Notes: a model not told the origin generated them from the letters alone. Counted from the stretch's first letter, positions 26,087 through 33,878 are shown. The stretch: 48,338 nucleotides of DNA from Planctomycetota bacterium (GCA_016191165.1 JACPPF010000096.1:1-48338); one strand, 5' to 3'. Made by a program: numbers and translations.

Positions 26087-29000
26087 GTGCGATCACGACA
26101 TTGGAACGCCCCACTCGGATTTTCCGTTCTGTTCGCCCTGGGCGCCGCCGCTCCTGTGGCGCAGGCTGATGTGTTTCAAGAGAAGATTGAACCGTTCGCC
26201 AAGAAATACTGCCATACTTGCCACAACAAGAAGCGGGCCAAGGGCGAGCTGGATCTCACGCGTTACGTTCGGGACGGCGATGTTACCAAGGATTTCCGCC
26301 GCTGGAACAACGTCATCGAGTTCGTTCGCAAAGGAGAGATGCCGCCGAGCGATCACAAGCTTCAGCCGGCGCTGGAGGAGCGCAATGCGGTCGTCGGCGC
26401 CATCAAGGCGATCCTTCTCGTGGAGGCGACGAAACACGCGGGCGATCCCGGCGTCGTCTTGCCGCGCCGGCTTTCCAATACGGAATATGATCTGTCGATT
26501 CGCGATCTCACCGGCGTGGCGATCCAGGCGACCAAGGAGTTCCCTGTCGATCCAGCCGGGGGCGAAGGATTTAACAACACCGGCGAAGTGCTCGCCATGA
26601 CGCCGAGCTTACTCAACAAGTATCTAGGGGCGGCGCAGCTTGTCTCGGACCACCTCGTGCTGAAGCCAAACGGAATCACATTCGCGCCGTTTCCGGTGAC
26701 GTCCTACGCCGAACGCACCAAGCTGACCGAGCAGGCGATCATCGATTTCTACCGCCGACATGAGGTGCGCATTGGCGACTATCTGGAAGCGGCCTGGCGC
26801 TATCGGCATCGCGGTGACGACGAGCGCGGCATCGGTCTCGAAGCGTGGGCGGCCCGGCGCAAGCTGAGCGGCAAGTATCTCGCCGTCGTGTCGAAAACGC
26901 TTGCCGAAGCCAAGACCGGCGCCAGCTATTTGAAACAGCTTGGCGCCCTGTGGGACGCCATTCCAGCGCCCGCGAAAACCGGCGGCGTACCACAAGAGTT
27001 GAGGGAGTGCGAACGATTCATCGCCTTCGCGCGGGCTCGGCTTGGCCAAAAGGAGCCTGCCCTGATCAACGCCAACGCCGGGAACTGGCCGATCAGTCAT
27101 CTCGCTTTGCGCGCCAGGGTGGCAGCCGGACGCGACAAGTTCGATCCCAGTGCCTTCAAGGGTCGGCAAACGCTCAAGCTTGGCCGGTTGCAGGCCAAGA
27201 AGGGAAAAACCCCGTCGGCGACCGTGCTCTATTTGCGCGTCGATCCAGCTTTCGGCTCCCCTCCCGCCGTGGTTGTGTTTCATCGTCCTCTATTCAGCAA
27301 GTCGGATAATCTACCGCGAAACAAAAACGACATCAAGAACCAGGCCGTCGAATCGTTGCGTGCGGTGCTGGAGCGCGACGCCCCCGATGTCGCGCGGCGT
27401 CTCCGCTTCGGCAAACATCCGCGCGGCGGCAAGCTGGATCCCGATTCCTTCGCCGTGCAAGCGCCAGGCGTCGTCGAAATCCCGCTTGGCCCCGCTTCTG
27501 TCACTGCGCTGCATGGCAGGCAGTTGCTCGTCGAATGCGAACTCGACAGCAACTCGACGCCGGAAGCGGCGGCTCAGGTCCAACACGCTGTCGGCACGCG
27601 CCCCGGTCCCTCACCCCTTACCCCTCTTCCCGGGGGAGAGGGGAAAGCGGTGAGGGGCAACGTCGAATTACTCATGCGGTCTGAGAGCAAGGTGGCCAAG
27701 GAACTCACGGCATCGTACCAACGATTCTGCGCCGCGTTTCCCAATCGCTTCTTCTATGTGGACGCCAATCGCGGTTTGGCCGCGGGCTTCCACCTCGTCG
27801 AAGGGTTCTTTCGCGACGATCAGCCGCTCGTCAACAAGGTGTTGACCGACGCGGAACGCAAAGAACTGGACCGCCTCTGGAAGGAACTCGACTTCGTCAC
27901 CCAGAGCGTGGAGACCATGCTGCGCGGCTTCGTCTGGTTCGAACGGGCCGAGCGTCACGTGCTGCATGACAAACGCTTCGATTGGCTGCGTTCGGAAGAT
28001 CCGTCGCTCGTTGAGGAGAAAACGCTGGAAAAATTCGAGCGGCTCTATCACGAAAGGCTCGGCGTCAAACTCATGGCCGACGCGATCAAGCCGCAAAAGA
28101 CGAATGCGCAGTTCGATTTGATTCACGGCTACTTCGAGCAGACTCGCGCTGGACTGGCGGAATACAAACAGACGCTCATGAAGGCCGAGGCGCCGGCGCT
28201 GGCCGAGCTGGAGCGTCTTGCCCAGCGCGCCTACTCCCGGCCATTGCGTCCCGGCGAGGCCAGGTCCTTGCGCGGGCTTTATCAAAGGCTGCGAAAGCAG
28301 GGACAGGGCGTCGAGGCGTCATTGCGCGGCGCCTTCGCGGCGGTGCTGATTTCGCCGCACTTCTTCTATCGCGCCCCCGGCACGCCCGAAGGACGCGGTG
28401 TTCATCCCCTGACGGGCGAAGCGATGGCGCGACGGTTGAGCTATTTCCTCTGGGCGTCGTTACCGGATGACGAATTGCTCAAAGCGGCCGGCGCCGCCAA
28501 GCTGCAAGACGACGCGGTACTGAGGACCCAGGTGCGGCGCATGATGAAGGACCCGAAAATCGAGGCGTTCTCCCGCGAGTTCTTCGGGCAATGGCTGCGC
28601 TATCGCGATTACCTGGCGAAGGATCCGATTCCCCCAAAAACGTTTCCAGGCTACGACGCCGCCTTGCGCCAGGCGATGTTCGAGGAACCGACGCGGCTCA
28701 TCACGCATTTGATTCAGCAGAACGAGCCGGTCGATGAGCTGCTGCACAGCGACGCCACCTTCGTCAACGAAAGGCTCGCCCGGTTCTATGGTGGTTCACT
28801 CGAGCAACAGTTCCGCAAGTTAGCCGGAAGCGCAAGCGACGGATTGCGAGGCTGGCACCGCGTCGAGGGCTTGCGGAGCATCGGCCGCGGCGGGCTGTTC
28901 GGCATGCCGGTGATCCTGGCGGGAAACTCGGTGGGCCAACGCACGAGCCCGGTGAAGCGTGGGTTCTGGGTCGTGCATCATGTGCTCGGCCAGCACTTTC

Positions 29001-29485
29001 CGCCGCCGCCGCCCGCCGTGCCGGAGTTGCCGAAGTCGGAGAAGGAAAGCAAGAAGACGATTCGCGAGATGCTCGCCCAGCACACGACGAACAAAAGTTG
29101 CGCGATGTGTCACGTCCATTTCGACGGCCTCGGCCTGACGATGGAGGGCTTCGACGCGGTTGGCCGGGCTCGGACCAAGGACCTTGCGAGTCGCCCGGTT
29201 CAGATCGTGGGGCCAATGCCGGGCGCGAAAGATGCCGAGGGAATTGCGGGACTGATCGACTACGTTGAAAAGCATCGCAAGGAGGAGTTTGAACGAAACC
29301 TGTGCCGCAAGTTCCTGGGCTACGCCCTCGGCCGTTCGGTGGTTTTGTCGGATGAGCCGTTGTTGCAGGAAATGCGAAAGAAGCTGCGAGCGGAACGACG
29401 ATTTTCGGTGTTGTTCGAGACGGTTGTGTTGAGTCCGCAGTTCCGCCGGCAACGTGGGCGGGATTTTGTGGCGGCTGCTCCGTAG
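26087..29485 (+). CDS. Giant DUF1592-type planctomycete cytochrome protein
   Basis: The protein of about 1132 residues begins with signal peptide sequence (SRHWNAPLGFSVLFALGAAAPVAQAD) and a haem-type motif YCHTCHN near residue 45. The planctomycete module order DUF1587, DUF1595, DUF1592, DUF1588 and DUF1585 follows: FNNTGEVLAMTPSLLNKYL, LAQRAYSRPLRPGEARSL, MARRLSYFLWASLPDDELL, RTSPVKRGFWVVHHVLG, RRFSVLFETVVLSPQFR. A second CxxCH, CAMCHVHFDGLGL, lies near residue 1005. GTG 26087 is preferred, with GGAG at 26074 and the signal peptide starting there; upstream frame lacks a signal. About residues 507-524 come from an inserted repeat. The 3' end is copied three more times downstream. A DUF1552 gene normally follows directly. 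Confidence 0.9.
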   Translation: MRSRHWNAPLGFSVLFALGAAAPVAQADVFQEKIEPFAKKYCHTCHNKKRAKGELDLTRYVRDGDVTKDFRRWNNVIEFVRKGEMPPSDHKLQPALEERNAVVGAIKAILLVEATKHAGDPGVVLPRRLSNTEYDLSIRDLTGVAIQATKEFPVDPAGGEGFNNTGEVLAMTPSLLNKYLGAAQLVSDHLVLKPNGITFAPFPVTSYAERTKLTEQAIIDFYRRHEVRIGDYLEAAWRYRHRGDDERGIGLEAWAARRKLSGKYLAVVSKTLAEAKTGASYLKQLGALWDAIPAPAKTGGVPQELRECERFIAFARARLGQKEPALINANAGNWPISHLALRARVAAGRDKFDPSAFKGRQTLKLGRLQAKKGKTPSATVLYLRVDPAFGSPPAVVVFHRPLFSKSDNLPRNKNDIKNQAVESLRAVLERDAPDVARRLRFGKHPRGGKLDPDSFAVQAPGVVEIPLGPASVTALHGRQLLVECELDSNSTPEAAAQVQHAVGTRPGPSPLTPLPGGEGKAVRGNVELLMRSESKVAKELTASYQRFCAAFPNRFFYVDANRGLAAGFHLVEGFFRDDQPLVNKVLTDAERKELDRLWKELDFVTQSVETMLRGFVWFERAERHVLHDKRFDWLRSEDPSLVEEKTLEKFERLYHERLGVKLMADAIKPQKTNAQFDLIHGYFEQTRAGLAEYKQTLMKAEAPALAELERLAQRAYSRPLRPGEARSLRGLYQRLRKQGQGVEASLRGAFAAVLISPHFFYRAPGTPEGRGVHPLTGEAMARRLSYFLWASLPDDELLKAAGAAKLQDDAVLRTQVRRMMKDPKIEAFSREFFGQWLRYRDYLAKDPIPPKTFPGYDAALRQAMFEEPTRLITHLIQQNEPVDELLHSDATFVNERLARFYGGSLEQQFRKLAGSASDGLRGWHRVEGLRSIGRGGLFGMPVILAGNSVGQRTSPVKRGFWVVHHVLGQHFPPPPPAVPELPKSEKESKKTIREMLAQHTTNKSCAMCHVHFDGLGLTMEGFDAVGRARTKDLASRPVQIVGPMPGAKDAEGIAGLIDYVEKHRKEEFERNLCRKFLGYALGRSVVLSDEPLLQEMRKKLRAERRFSVLFETVVLSPQFRRQRGRDFVAAAP
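27609..27656. repeat. REP-type hairpin inserted in frame in the DUF1592 gene
   Basis: CTCACCCCTTACCCCTCTTCC pairs imperfectly with GGGAGAGGGGAAAGCGGTGAGG. It encodes PSPLTPLPGGEGKAVRG, typical of proteins read through such repeats. It is the same family as 8976-9012 and the inverted repeats around the DUF559 gene. Confidence 0.8.
29273..29485 (+). repeat. Gene-end repeat, copy A (authentic end of DUF1592 gene)
   Basis: This is the native coding tail (KFLGYALGRSVVLSDEP to the stop). It is the reference for copies B, C and D and its similarity to B continues about 20 bases past the stop. Confidence 0.9.
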
Positions 29486-29562
29486 CGGAAATCGCAAGGC
29501 TTCTGCTACATCCTGTCGTAGCGCTCTTTGATTGAAAAACAGTCGATCCTCCCAGAACTGGC

Positions 29563-29889
29563 ATGAACCCATATCGTGGAACACCTGGTGAGGTAATCGA
29601 TCCGATCAAAATTGATGTTTATCGGGGCGGCACCGATCTGACGGTGCGACCCGGAGACGTCAAAGTGGACAGGCAAACCGGCCTTGTGCAGACCACCCAC
29701 GGATTATCCTTGGATACTGACCCCGCCGGGCTGGGACGTTTCGGCGCGGCACACCGAGTGGCATCAGTTCCCGATGAACTTCAAATTGTTCAGAGGGGAC
29801 AAAGAAAAACCCACTTTGAACTCGTACCGAAACTGCCGATGACGATAGACCGCTTTCAGGAACTTGTGAGCCAGATCGTTTTAGAGTAA
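29563..29889 (+). CDS. Tse2-like ADP-ribosyltransferase-type toxin candidate
   Basis: This 108-residue protein shows IDVYRGGTDLTVR at its start, GLSLDTDP in the middle, then VPDELQIVQRGQRKTHFELVPKLPMTIDRFQEL. The order and spacing resemble the Tse2 type VI effector, whose corresponding part reads PPDLKVKQD...THYTIMPAKPM; this comparison is from memory. Tse2 is a cytoplasmic toxin with an ADP-ribosyltransferase-like fold. The next gene starts 37 bases after the stop and could encode the neutralising partner. The pair fills the space between gene-end copies A and B. Assignment is by visible similarity and remains to be tested. Confidence 0.55.
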   Translation: MNPYRGTPGEVIDPIKIDVYRGGTDLTVRPGDVKVDRQTGLVQTTHGLSLDTDPAGLGRFGAAHRVASVPDELQIVQRGQRKTHFELVPKLPMTIDRFQELVSQIVLE

Positions 29890-29926
29890 ATTGTCTGTAG
29901 CCGATCCTGAGGGTGGAGGACTTCTT

Positions 29927-30289
29927 ATGCCGATTACTTCAAGCAGCACCAGGCTGGTTTTCGCTCAGGGCGTCGACTCGGAACGGTCTATTGTTGAGGC
30001 GCAGAGCCGAGGTTATTTGAGCCACGTCATGGTGGAAATCGATGGCAGCCGTTTTTTTGCCGTTTTCTTCTACGATCCCATACGGCTCCAGCAAGATCTG
30101 CAAGAAAGCGCAAAACACGGCCGGCCTTTTGTCGCCGACCCCGGCATGATCGTGTTACCGGAGATTACGCTGGACGCCATGCAAAGCGCGGTTCAGTGCC
30201 TTTGTCAAGAACGCTACTTCGAGCACCTTGTCGAACTCAGTCCAGAGCAGCTTGAAAGAACCAATTCCCTGCATTGGCCGCCAATTTGA
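29927..30289 (+). CDS. Partner (antitoxin/immunity candidate) of the Tse2-like protein
   Basis: This 120-residue protein starts MPITSSSTRLVFAQGVDSERSIVEAQSRGYLSHVMVEIDGSRFFAVFFYDP, alternating strands and helices without a signal peptide. The start ATG 29927 has GGAGGA nine bases upstream; an earlier in-frame TTG at 29891 is less likely. I do not recognise a named family. Its place directly after the toxin candidate, in the same strand and cassette, suggests it neutralises that protein. Confidence 0.6.
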   Translation: MPITSSSTRLVFAQGVDSERSIVEAQSRGYLSHVMVEIDGSRFFAVFFYDPIRLQQDLQESAKHGRPFVADPGMIVLPEITLDAMQSAVQCLCQERYFEHLVELSPEQLERTNSLHWPPI

Positions 30290-30298
30290 TTCCACACG

Positions 30299-30511
30299 CA
30301 TCGCCAGAAGGAGTTCGAGCGAAACCTGTGCCGCAAGTTCCTGGGCTACGCCCTCGGCCGCTCGGTGGTGTTGTCGGATGAGCCGTTGTTGCAGGAAATG
30401 CGGAAGAAGCTGCGCGCGGAACGACGGTTTTCGGTGTTGTTCGAGACGGTTGTGTTGAGTCCGCAGTTCCGCCGGCAACGCGGACGGGATTTTGCCCAGG
30501 CGTCGCCCTAG
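30299..30511 (+). repeat. Gene-end repeat, copy B
   Basis: The 213 bases repeat the last part of the DUF1592 coding sequence, beginning at GCATCGCC and ending with a TAG. It differs from copy A at scattered positions (for example GGTGTTGTC for GGTTTTGTC, and an end CAGGCGTCGCCCTAG), so it is not an exact recent duplicate. The similarity goes on for about 20 bases after the stop. Confidence 0.9.
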
Positions 30512-30584
30512 CGGCGGTTGCAAGACTTCGGCTATAATGATACCTTACGCGATCCAGTATTCGCAAGGTGGGAGAGAAATCGCC

Positions 30585-31007
30585 ATGTCCAAGCAGCGAA
30601 CTCAATATCTGAAGCGCGTAAAGGCTTTGGTCAAACAGGTCACCGAGTGGGCAGAGTCCCATGAGTGGATCACCAAGCCGTATCCGAAGAAAATGCGGGA
30701 CGTCGATCAACAGATTTTCGAGATCCCGGCCCTCTTTCTCCAGAAAGGCCCGACTCGTGTGCTTCTCGACCCGGTCGCATACGATGTGCCTGGTTCCGAA
30801 GGAGTTGTCGACCTGTATCTGATGCCGACGTACGACGACATGGCCAGCCTTTATTTCGAGAACGGGGAATGGGTGATTCACTACCCATTGCCGCCCGAGT
30901 CGGTCGAGACGCAGTCCATGAATGGGTCGGACACTTTAGCCCTATCCGAACAGACCATTAACCAAGTCCTCGATTCGATAGCCCAGCATGCCACACCATC
31001 GTTTTGA
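30585..31007 (+). CDS. Hypothetical partner of the HEPN-like protein
   Basis: The 140-residue protein begins MSKQRTQYLKRVKALVKQVTEWAESHEW, a helical basic start, followed by a strand-rich part (TRVLLDPVAYDVPGSEGVVDLYLMPTYDDMASLYFENGEWVIHY) and a helical end. ATG 30585 has GGGAGAG upstream at about 30570-30576. A perfect TATAAT lies at 30533-30538, just after gene-end copy B. The gene overlaps the next one by 20 bases, which points to coupled translation. No named family is recognised; an antitoxin role is inferred from position. Confidence 0.65.
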   Translation: MSKQRTQYLKRVKALVKQVTEWAESHEWITKPYPKKMRDVDQQIFEIPALFLQKGPTRVLLDPVAYDVPGSEGVVDLYLMPTYDDMASLYFENGEWVIHYPLPPESVETQSMNGSDTLALSEQTINQVLDSIAQHATPSF

Positions 31008-31455
31008 CTGGCACGAGCACGTCAAGGACGTGGAGGACGAGTATCGCGCCGCCCGCTTCGCCCTGAACGAGTTGAGCGCTGCGCTCGAGCGGCAGTCCGG
31101 ATTGCTGAGGAAGGGGGGCTTGGTGCGCGCTCACTTCCGGAAAGCGCACGCCAACCTTGAAGGGACGTATCTGGTCCGTCTCTTCGCGTCGTTCGAGGCG
31201 GCGCTCCGCTCCTATGACCGGGCACGCCATAATGACCCCGAGCGCCATGAGAATGCCTCCGTCCTGATCGACACGATCGGCGGACGTCGCGGACAGGGGG
31301 TCTCAGACGCCGACCGCAAAGGCGCTCATGCCGTGCGTCGTGTTCGCAACTACTGGGCGCACGAGAGCGACGCGAGTCCGGAGCCGATGACCATCGCCGA
31401 GGCCCGGGGACGACTTCAGAAGTATTTGTCCTGGCTGCCCGAGCAATGGGGTTAA
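30988..31455 (+). CDS. HEPN-like protein with Rx4H motif, toxin candidate
   Basis: This 155-residue all-helical protein has the motif RNYWAH (Arg, four residues, His) about residue 117-122. It is preceded by a helix with FASFEAALRSYDRAR and followed by MTIAEARGRLQKYLSWLP. The Rx4-6H motif is the catalytic signature of HEPN ribonucleases, common in toxin-antitoxin and defence loci. No extra domain or signal peptide is present. It overlaps the preceding gene by 20 bases and ends one base before gene-end copy C begins. RNA cleavage is inferred from the motif. Confidence 0.55.
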   Translation: MPHHRFDWHEHVKDVEDEYRAARFALNELSAALERQSGLLRKGGLVRAHFRKAHANLEGTYLVRLFASFEAALRSYDRARHNDPERHENASVLIDTIGGRRGQGVSDADRKGAHAVRRVRNYWAHESDASPEPMTIAEARGRLQKYLSWLPEQWG

Positions 31456-31456
31456 T

Positions 31457-31638
31457 CCCGCAAGTTCCTGGGCTACGCCCTCGGCCGCTCGGTGGTGTTG
31501 TCGGATGAGCCGTTGTTGCAGGAAATGCAGAAGAAGCTGCGCGCGGAACGACGGTTTTCGGTGTTGTTCGAGACGGTCGTGTTGAGTCCGCAGTTCCGCC
31601 GGCAACGTGGGCGGGATTTTGTGGCGGCAACGCCGTAG
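31457..31638 (+). repeat. Gene-end repeat, copy C
   Basis: The 182 bases start at CGCAAGTTCCTGGGCTACGC and end GTGGCGGCAACGCCGTAG, matching the DUF1592 gene end. The copy is 5'-shorter than B. Its last bases contain TTGTGG, which is exactly 17 bases before a TATAAT in the following cassette. Confidence 0.9.
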
Positions 31639-31647
31639 TATTATAAT
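31619..31647 (+). promoter_or_regulatory. Hybrid promoter: -35 in the copied gene end, -10 in the cassette
   Basis: TTGTGG (31619-31624) and TATAAT (31642-31647) are separated by 17 bases. The first element belongs to gene-end copy C and the second lies just past its stop codon. It would start transcription about 25 bases before the antitoxin gene at 31677. Confidence 0.55.
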
Positions 31648-31676
31648 GCCGTAGACACAAACCTGGGGGGTGTTTT

Positions 31677-31892
31677 ATGGAACTCGAAGGCGTGGTTCAT
31701 GATGGCGTAATCGTGCCCGACGACGCGATGGCGTTAGCCGAGGGAACGCGCGTGCGGATCACCCCGGCTCCCCTCGAAAAGCCGAGACCGTTCGGCGAGC
31801 GTTTCGCCCAGTTCAAGGGGGCCGTCCCCGGATTGCCGGAGGATTTGGCGGAGCAACAAGACCACTATCGCCTGCGGACGCCGAAGCGATGA
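31677..31892 (+). CDS. AF2212/VapB-like antitoxin
   Basis: This 71-residue protein starts MELEGVVHDGVIVPDDAMALAEGTRVRITPA, matching the strand pattern xVxDGVIxPDxxxxLxEGTxVRI of AF2212-type antitoxins. Its C-terminal tail is helical and charged. A run of G before the ATG acts as ribosome binding site. It overlaps the PIN gene by ATGA (31889-31892). It should bind and block that toxin. Confidence 0.82.
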   Translation: MELEGVVHDGVIVPDDAMALAEGTRVRITPAPLEKPRPFGERFAQFKGAVPGLPEDLAEQQDHYRLRTPKR

Positions 31893-32290
31893 CCGTCTTC
31901 GTGGATACGTTCGCGCTGATCGCCTGGCTGAATCCCCGCGATAATGCCCATGGCGCGGTGGCGGCGTACCTCGATGGTTTCAGTGGGCAGCTGGTAACGA
32001 CTGAATGGGTGCTGATGGATTTGGCCGATGCATTAGCTGCGCCGGAGGCACGTTCGACGGCCGTGGCCTTTCTGAAGGCCGTTCGCGCGGACCCGCTGTT
32101 TGAAGTCGTGGGGTATGTTCCAACCGCGTACCAGGCCGGCTTCGACTTGTTCGCGGCCCGCACGGACAAGTCCTGGTCCCTGACAGATTGCCTATCGTTT
32201 GGAGTAATGACGGCGCGTGGCCTGACCGAGGCGTTGACGGCGGACCACCATTTCGAGCAAGCTGGTTTTCGAGCCATTTTCAAAAAGTAG
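31889..32290 (+). CDS. PIN-domain ribonuclease toxin (VapC-type)
   Basis: This 133-residue PIN domain has Asp6 in VFVDTFALIAWL, a Glu in LVTTEWVLMDLADAL, an Asp in WSLTDCLSFGVM and a final acid near ALTADHHFEQAGF, the arrangement of an active PIN nuclease. It is paired with the antitoxin gene upstream by a four-base overlap. It occupies the third cassette, between gene-end copies C and D. It belongs to a different PIN subgroup than the toxin at 19374-19787. Confidence 0.88.
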   Translation: MTVFVDTFALIAWLNPRDNAHGAVAAYLDGFSGQLVTTEWVLMDLADALAAPEARSTAVAFLKAVRADPLFEVVGYVPTAYQAGFDLFAARTDKSWSLTDCLSFGVMTARGLTEALTADHHFEQAGFRAIFKK

Positions 32291-32329
32291 GCCCGGTCAT
32301 CGAGCCGGACCACACGAACGGCGAAACGG

Positions 32330-32449
32330 CAGGAAATGCAGAAGAACCTGCGAGCGGAACGACGGTTTTCGGTGTTGTTCGAGACGGTCGTGTTGAGTCC
32401 GCAGTTCCGCCGGCAACGCGGGCGGGATTTTGTGGCGGCGGCTCCGTAG
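32330..32449 (+). repeat. Gene-end repeat, copy D
   Basis: The 120 bases begin CAGGAAATGCAGAAGAACCTG and end GGCGGCTCCGTAG, the shortest of the four copies. The dispersed repeat ACGAGCCGCGACCGTCAGGG follows within seven bases. Confidence 0.9.
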
Positions 32450-32455
32450 CGAACA

Positions 32456-32480
32456 ACGAGCCGCGACCGTCAGGGAGTGG
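32456..32480 (+). repeat. GAGCCGCGACC-family repeat, single arm
   Basis: One arm only, directly behind gene-end copy D. It is followed by an inverted repeat based on GCGTCAAACCTGACGC at about 32491-32506. Confidence 0.65.
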
Positions 32481-32536
32481 TCTGTAGGACGCGTCAAACC
32501 TGACGCACCCCACGCTAGCTTTTTTGGGAGATATCT

Positions 32537-33016
32537 ATGCGCCGGCTCAAGATCCCCATCCTGTTTGCTCTGCTCCTTCTCCCAACTGCCCACAGTTCAG
32601 GCCAGCCCGGGCCCATTGGGAAGGGCGATGTCGTCGCACCGGCCGTCGCCCCCAAGGTCTACATGGCAACTGCAGCCCAGCGGGGTGGCGAGGTGGTGAT
32701 TCGGGTATCGGCTCCCGGCATGCGGCTCACCAACAAGGACAAGGATGGCAAGGGCTGGGTGTACTGTTGGACGGAAATGGCCGCCATGACTCTGGACAAG
32801 CAGGTGTTAGCGTACAACCCTGCCGGTAAACGGCTGGACAGGAAGGCGGTGGTCAAGGCATTGATAAAGCCGGTGTTAGTGGTCTGCTTCATACGGATGA
32901 CGCCCCACGACCCAAAGAGACCGGACCCAGCATATGCCGGGGTGTTCAAGGACGGAACCGTGCTGCTTGTGTTCGGCCCGTTCGACAATACGAAAGCCAA
33001 GGACCTGCTTCGGTGA
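32537..33016 (+). CDS. Secreted hypothetical protein
   Basis: This 159-residue protein has a Sec signal peptide (MRRLKIPILFALLLLPTAHSSGQ, cleavage about residue 22). A mature part of about 137 residues contains GKGWVYCWTEMAAMTL and AGVFKDGTVLLVFGPFD. I do not recognise the family, though small secreted orphans of this kind are frequent in planctomycetes. GGGAGA precedes ATG 32537. It lies between the gene-end repeat array and the first of the 128-bp elements, on the same strand as the cassettes, so it may itself be cassette cargo. Confidence 0.65.
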   Translation: MRRLKIPILFALLLLPTAHSSGQPGPIGKGDVVAPAVAPKVYMATAAQRGGEVVIRVSAPGMRLTNKDKDGKGWVYCWTEMAAMTLDKQVLAYNPAGKRLDRKAVVKALIKPVLVVCFIRMTPHDPKRPDPAYAGVFKDGTVLLVFGPFDNTKAKDLLR

Positions 33017-33030
33017 TCGGTTACGGGCGG

Positions 33031-33158
33031 GTGGCCGGGGTCAGTACTCCGACCCCGGAGCAAGCCGTCAAACCGCCGCGACCCATGCACCGATTGCGGT
33101 CGCCGAGTCATGCCAGCAAGCGCGGGACATCCGGGGTCGGAGTACCGACCCCGGCCAC
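33031..33158. repeat. 128-bp element R1: inverted REP hairpins around a constant core
   Basis: The ends are 28-bp inverted repeats, GTGGCCGGGGTCAGTACTCC at the left and the complement at 33131-33158, and each end folds by itself (CCGGGGTCGG and CCGACCCCGG around a four-base loop). The core of about 72 bases includes GTCAAACCGCCGCGACCC and an inner GCGACC/GGTCGC pair. It is shared almost unchanged with R2 and R3. Confidence 0.85.
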
Positions 33159-33220
33159 GATCTTGTTATCCTACAGTATGAGGCTCAAAGCCGCGGGACA
33201 GGCAACAAGGGAGTCATGTG

Positions 33221-33493
33221 ATGCCGATTACCAAAAAACCGCAGAAGGACAACGTCGAACAGGCGCTCGCCGCCGAACAGCAAGCCTTTCGCAAGCAACA
33301 CGCACAATTGATGGCGCGCTACGAAGGCGAGTACGTCGCGGTCCATTTGGGGCGCGTGGTTGCGCATGGCCCCGACGACGAAGAACTGGCCCGGAGTCTT
33401 TACGCAAAGCTTGGCGACAAATTGTTCTACATCGCCAAAGTCGAGCGGGAACCGACCATCTGCGAATTACCATCCCCTGAACTGGAGAGCTAG
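33221..33493 (+). CDS. DUF5678-like small protein, retropepsin partner
   Basis: This 90-residue protein starts MPITKKPQKDNVEQALAAEQQAFRKQHAQL (helical) and continues YEGEYVAVHLGRVVAHGPDDEELARSLYAKLGDKLFYIAKVE. That stretch follows the pattern of DUF5678 proteins (YxGxxVAxxxGxVVAxGxD). GTG 33218 is an alternative start. The retropepsin gene begins two bases after its stop. DUF5678-like genes are often found beside such proteases, but I cannot cite a demonstrated function. A regulator or substrate/antitoxin role is inferred. Confidence 0.72.
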   Translation: MPITKKPQKDNVEQALAAEQQAFRKQHAQLMARYEGEYVAVHLGRVVAHGPDDEELARSLYAKLGDKLFYIAKVEREPTICELPSPELES

Positions 33494-33495
33494 CC

Positions 33496-33876
33496 GTGCC
33501 TGTTTACGACAGCAGCTTCAAGCCTCCCGCGCCGGTAGCTGACGTGACCGTCGCACATCCGGTCAGTGGTCTTCGCCGGCGCACCTTGCGCGGCAAGCTG
33601 GATTCCGGCGCCGATACCACGGTCATTCCGGATCGAGTAGTGAAGCAACTCGGCTTGACACCAAGGGGACATATCTGGACGCGCGGCTTCGACGGGACGT
33701 TCTCGCACCGGCCGGTGTTCTATGTGCGGTTTCTGCTGGAAGGCTTTGACCTTCCGAGTGTACGCTGCGTCGCCGCCGACCGAACGACCGTTTTGGTAGG
33801 GCGCAACGTGTTGAATCGCTTCCTTCTGATCCTGGACGGCAAAAACCGGACGTTTGACCTGCAGGATCCTCCTTGA
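33496..33876 (+). CDS. Retropepsin-like aspartic protease (cassette copy 1)
   Basis: This 126-residue protein carries KLDSGADTTVIP with catalytic Asp36 in the DSGA motif. The later strand RTTVLVGRNVLNRFLLILDGKN corresponds to the retropepsin psi-loop region. Such a subunit would be active only as a dimer. The start is GTG with GGAGAG nine bases upstream. It is co-transcribed with the DUF5678-like gene and lies between R1 and R2. Sequence identity to the protease at 34265 is low outside the motif, so the two are not a recent duplication. Confidence 0.8.
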   Translation: MPVYDSSFKPPAPVADVTVAHPVSGLRRRTLRGKLDSGADTTVIPDRVVKQLGLTPRGHIWTRGFDGTFSHRPVFYVRFLLEGFDLPSVRCVAADRTTVLVGRNVLNRFLLILDGKNRTFDLQDPP

Positions 33877-33878
33877 CT

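Noticed and set aside
29273-32449. Tandem duplication of complete DUF1592 genes followed by decay
   Set aside because: Only the last 120-213 bases are present in copies B-D, with intact unrelated genes filling the gaps, and no internal DUF1592 sequence is left.
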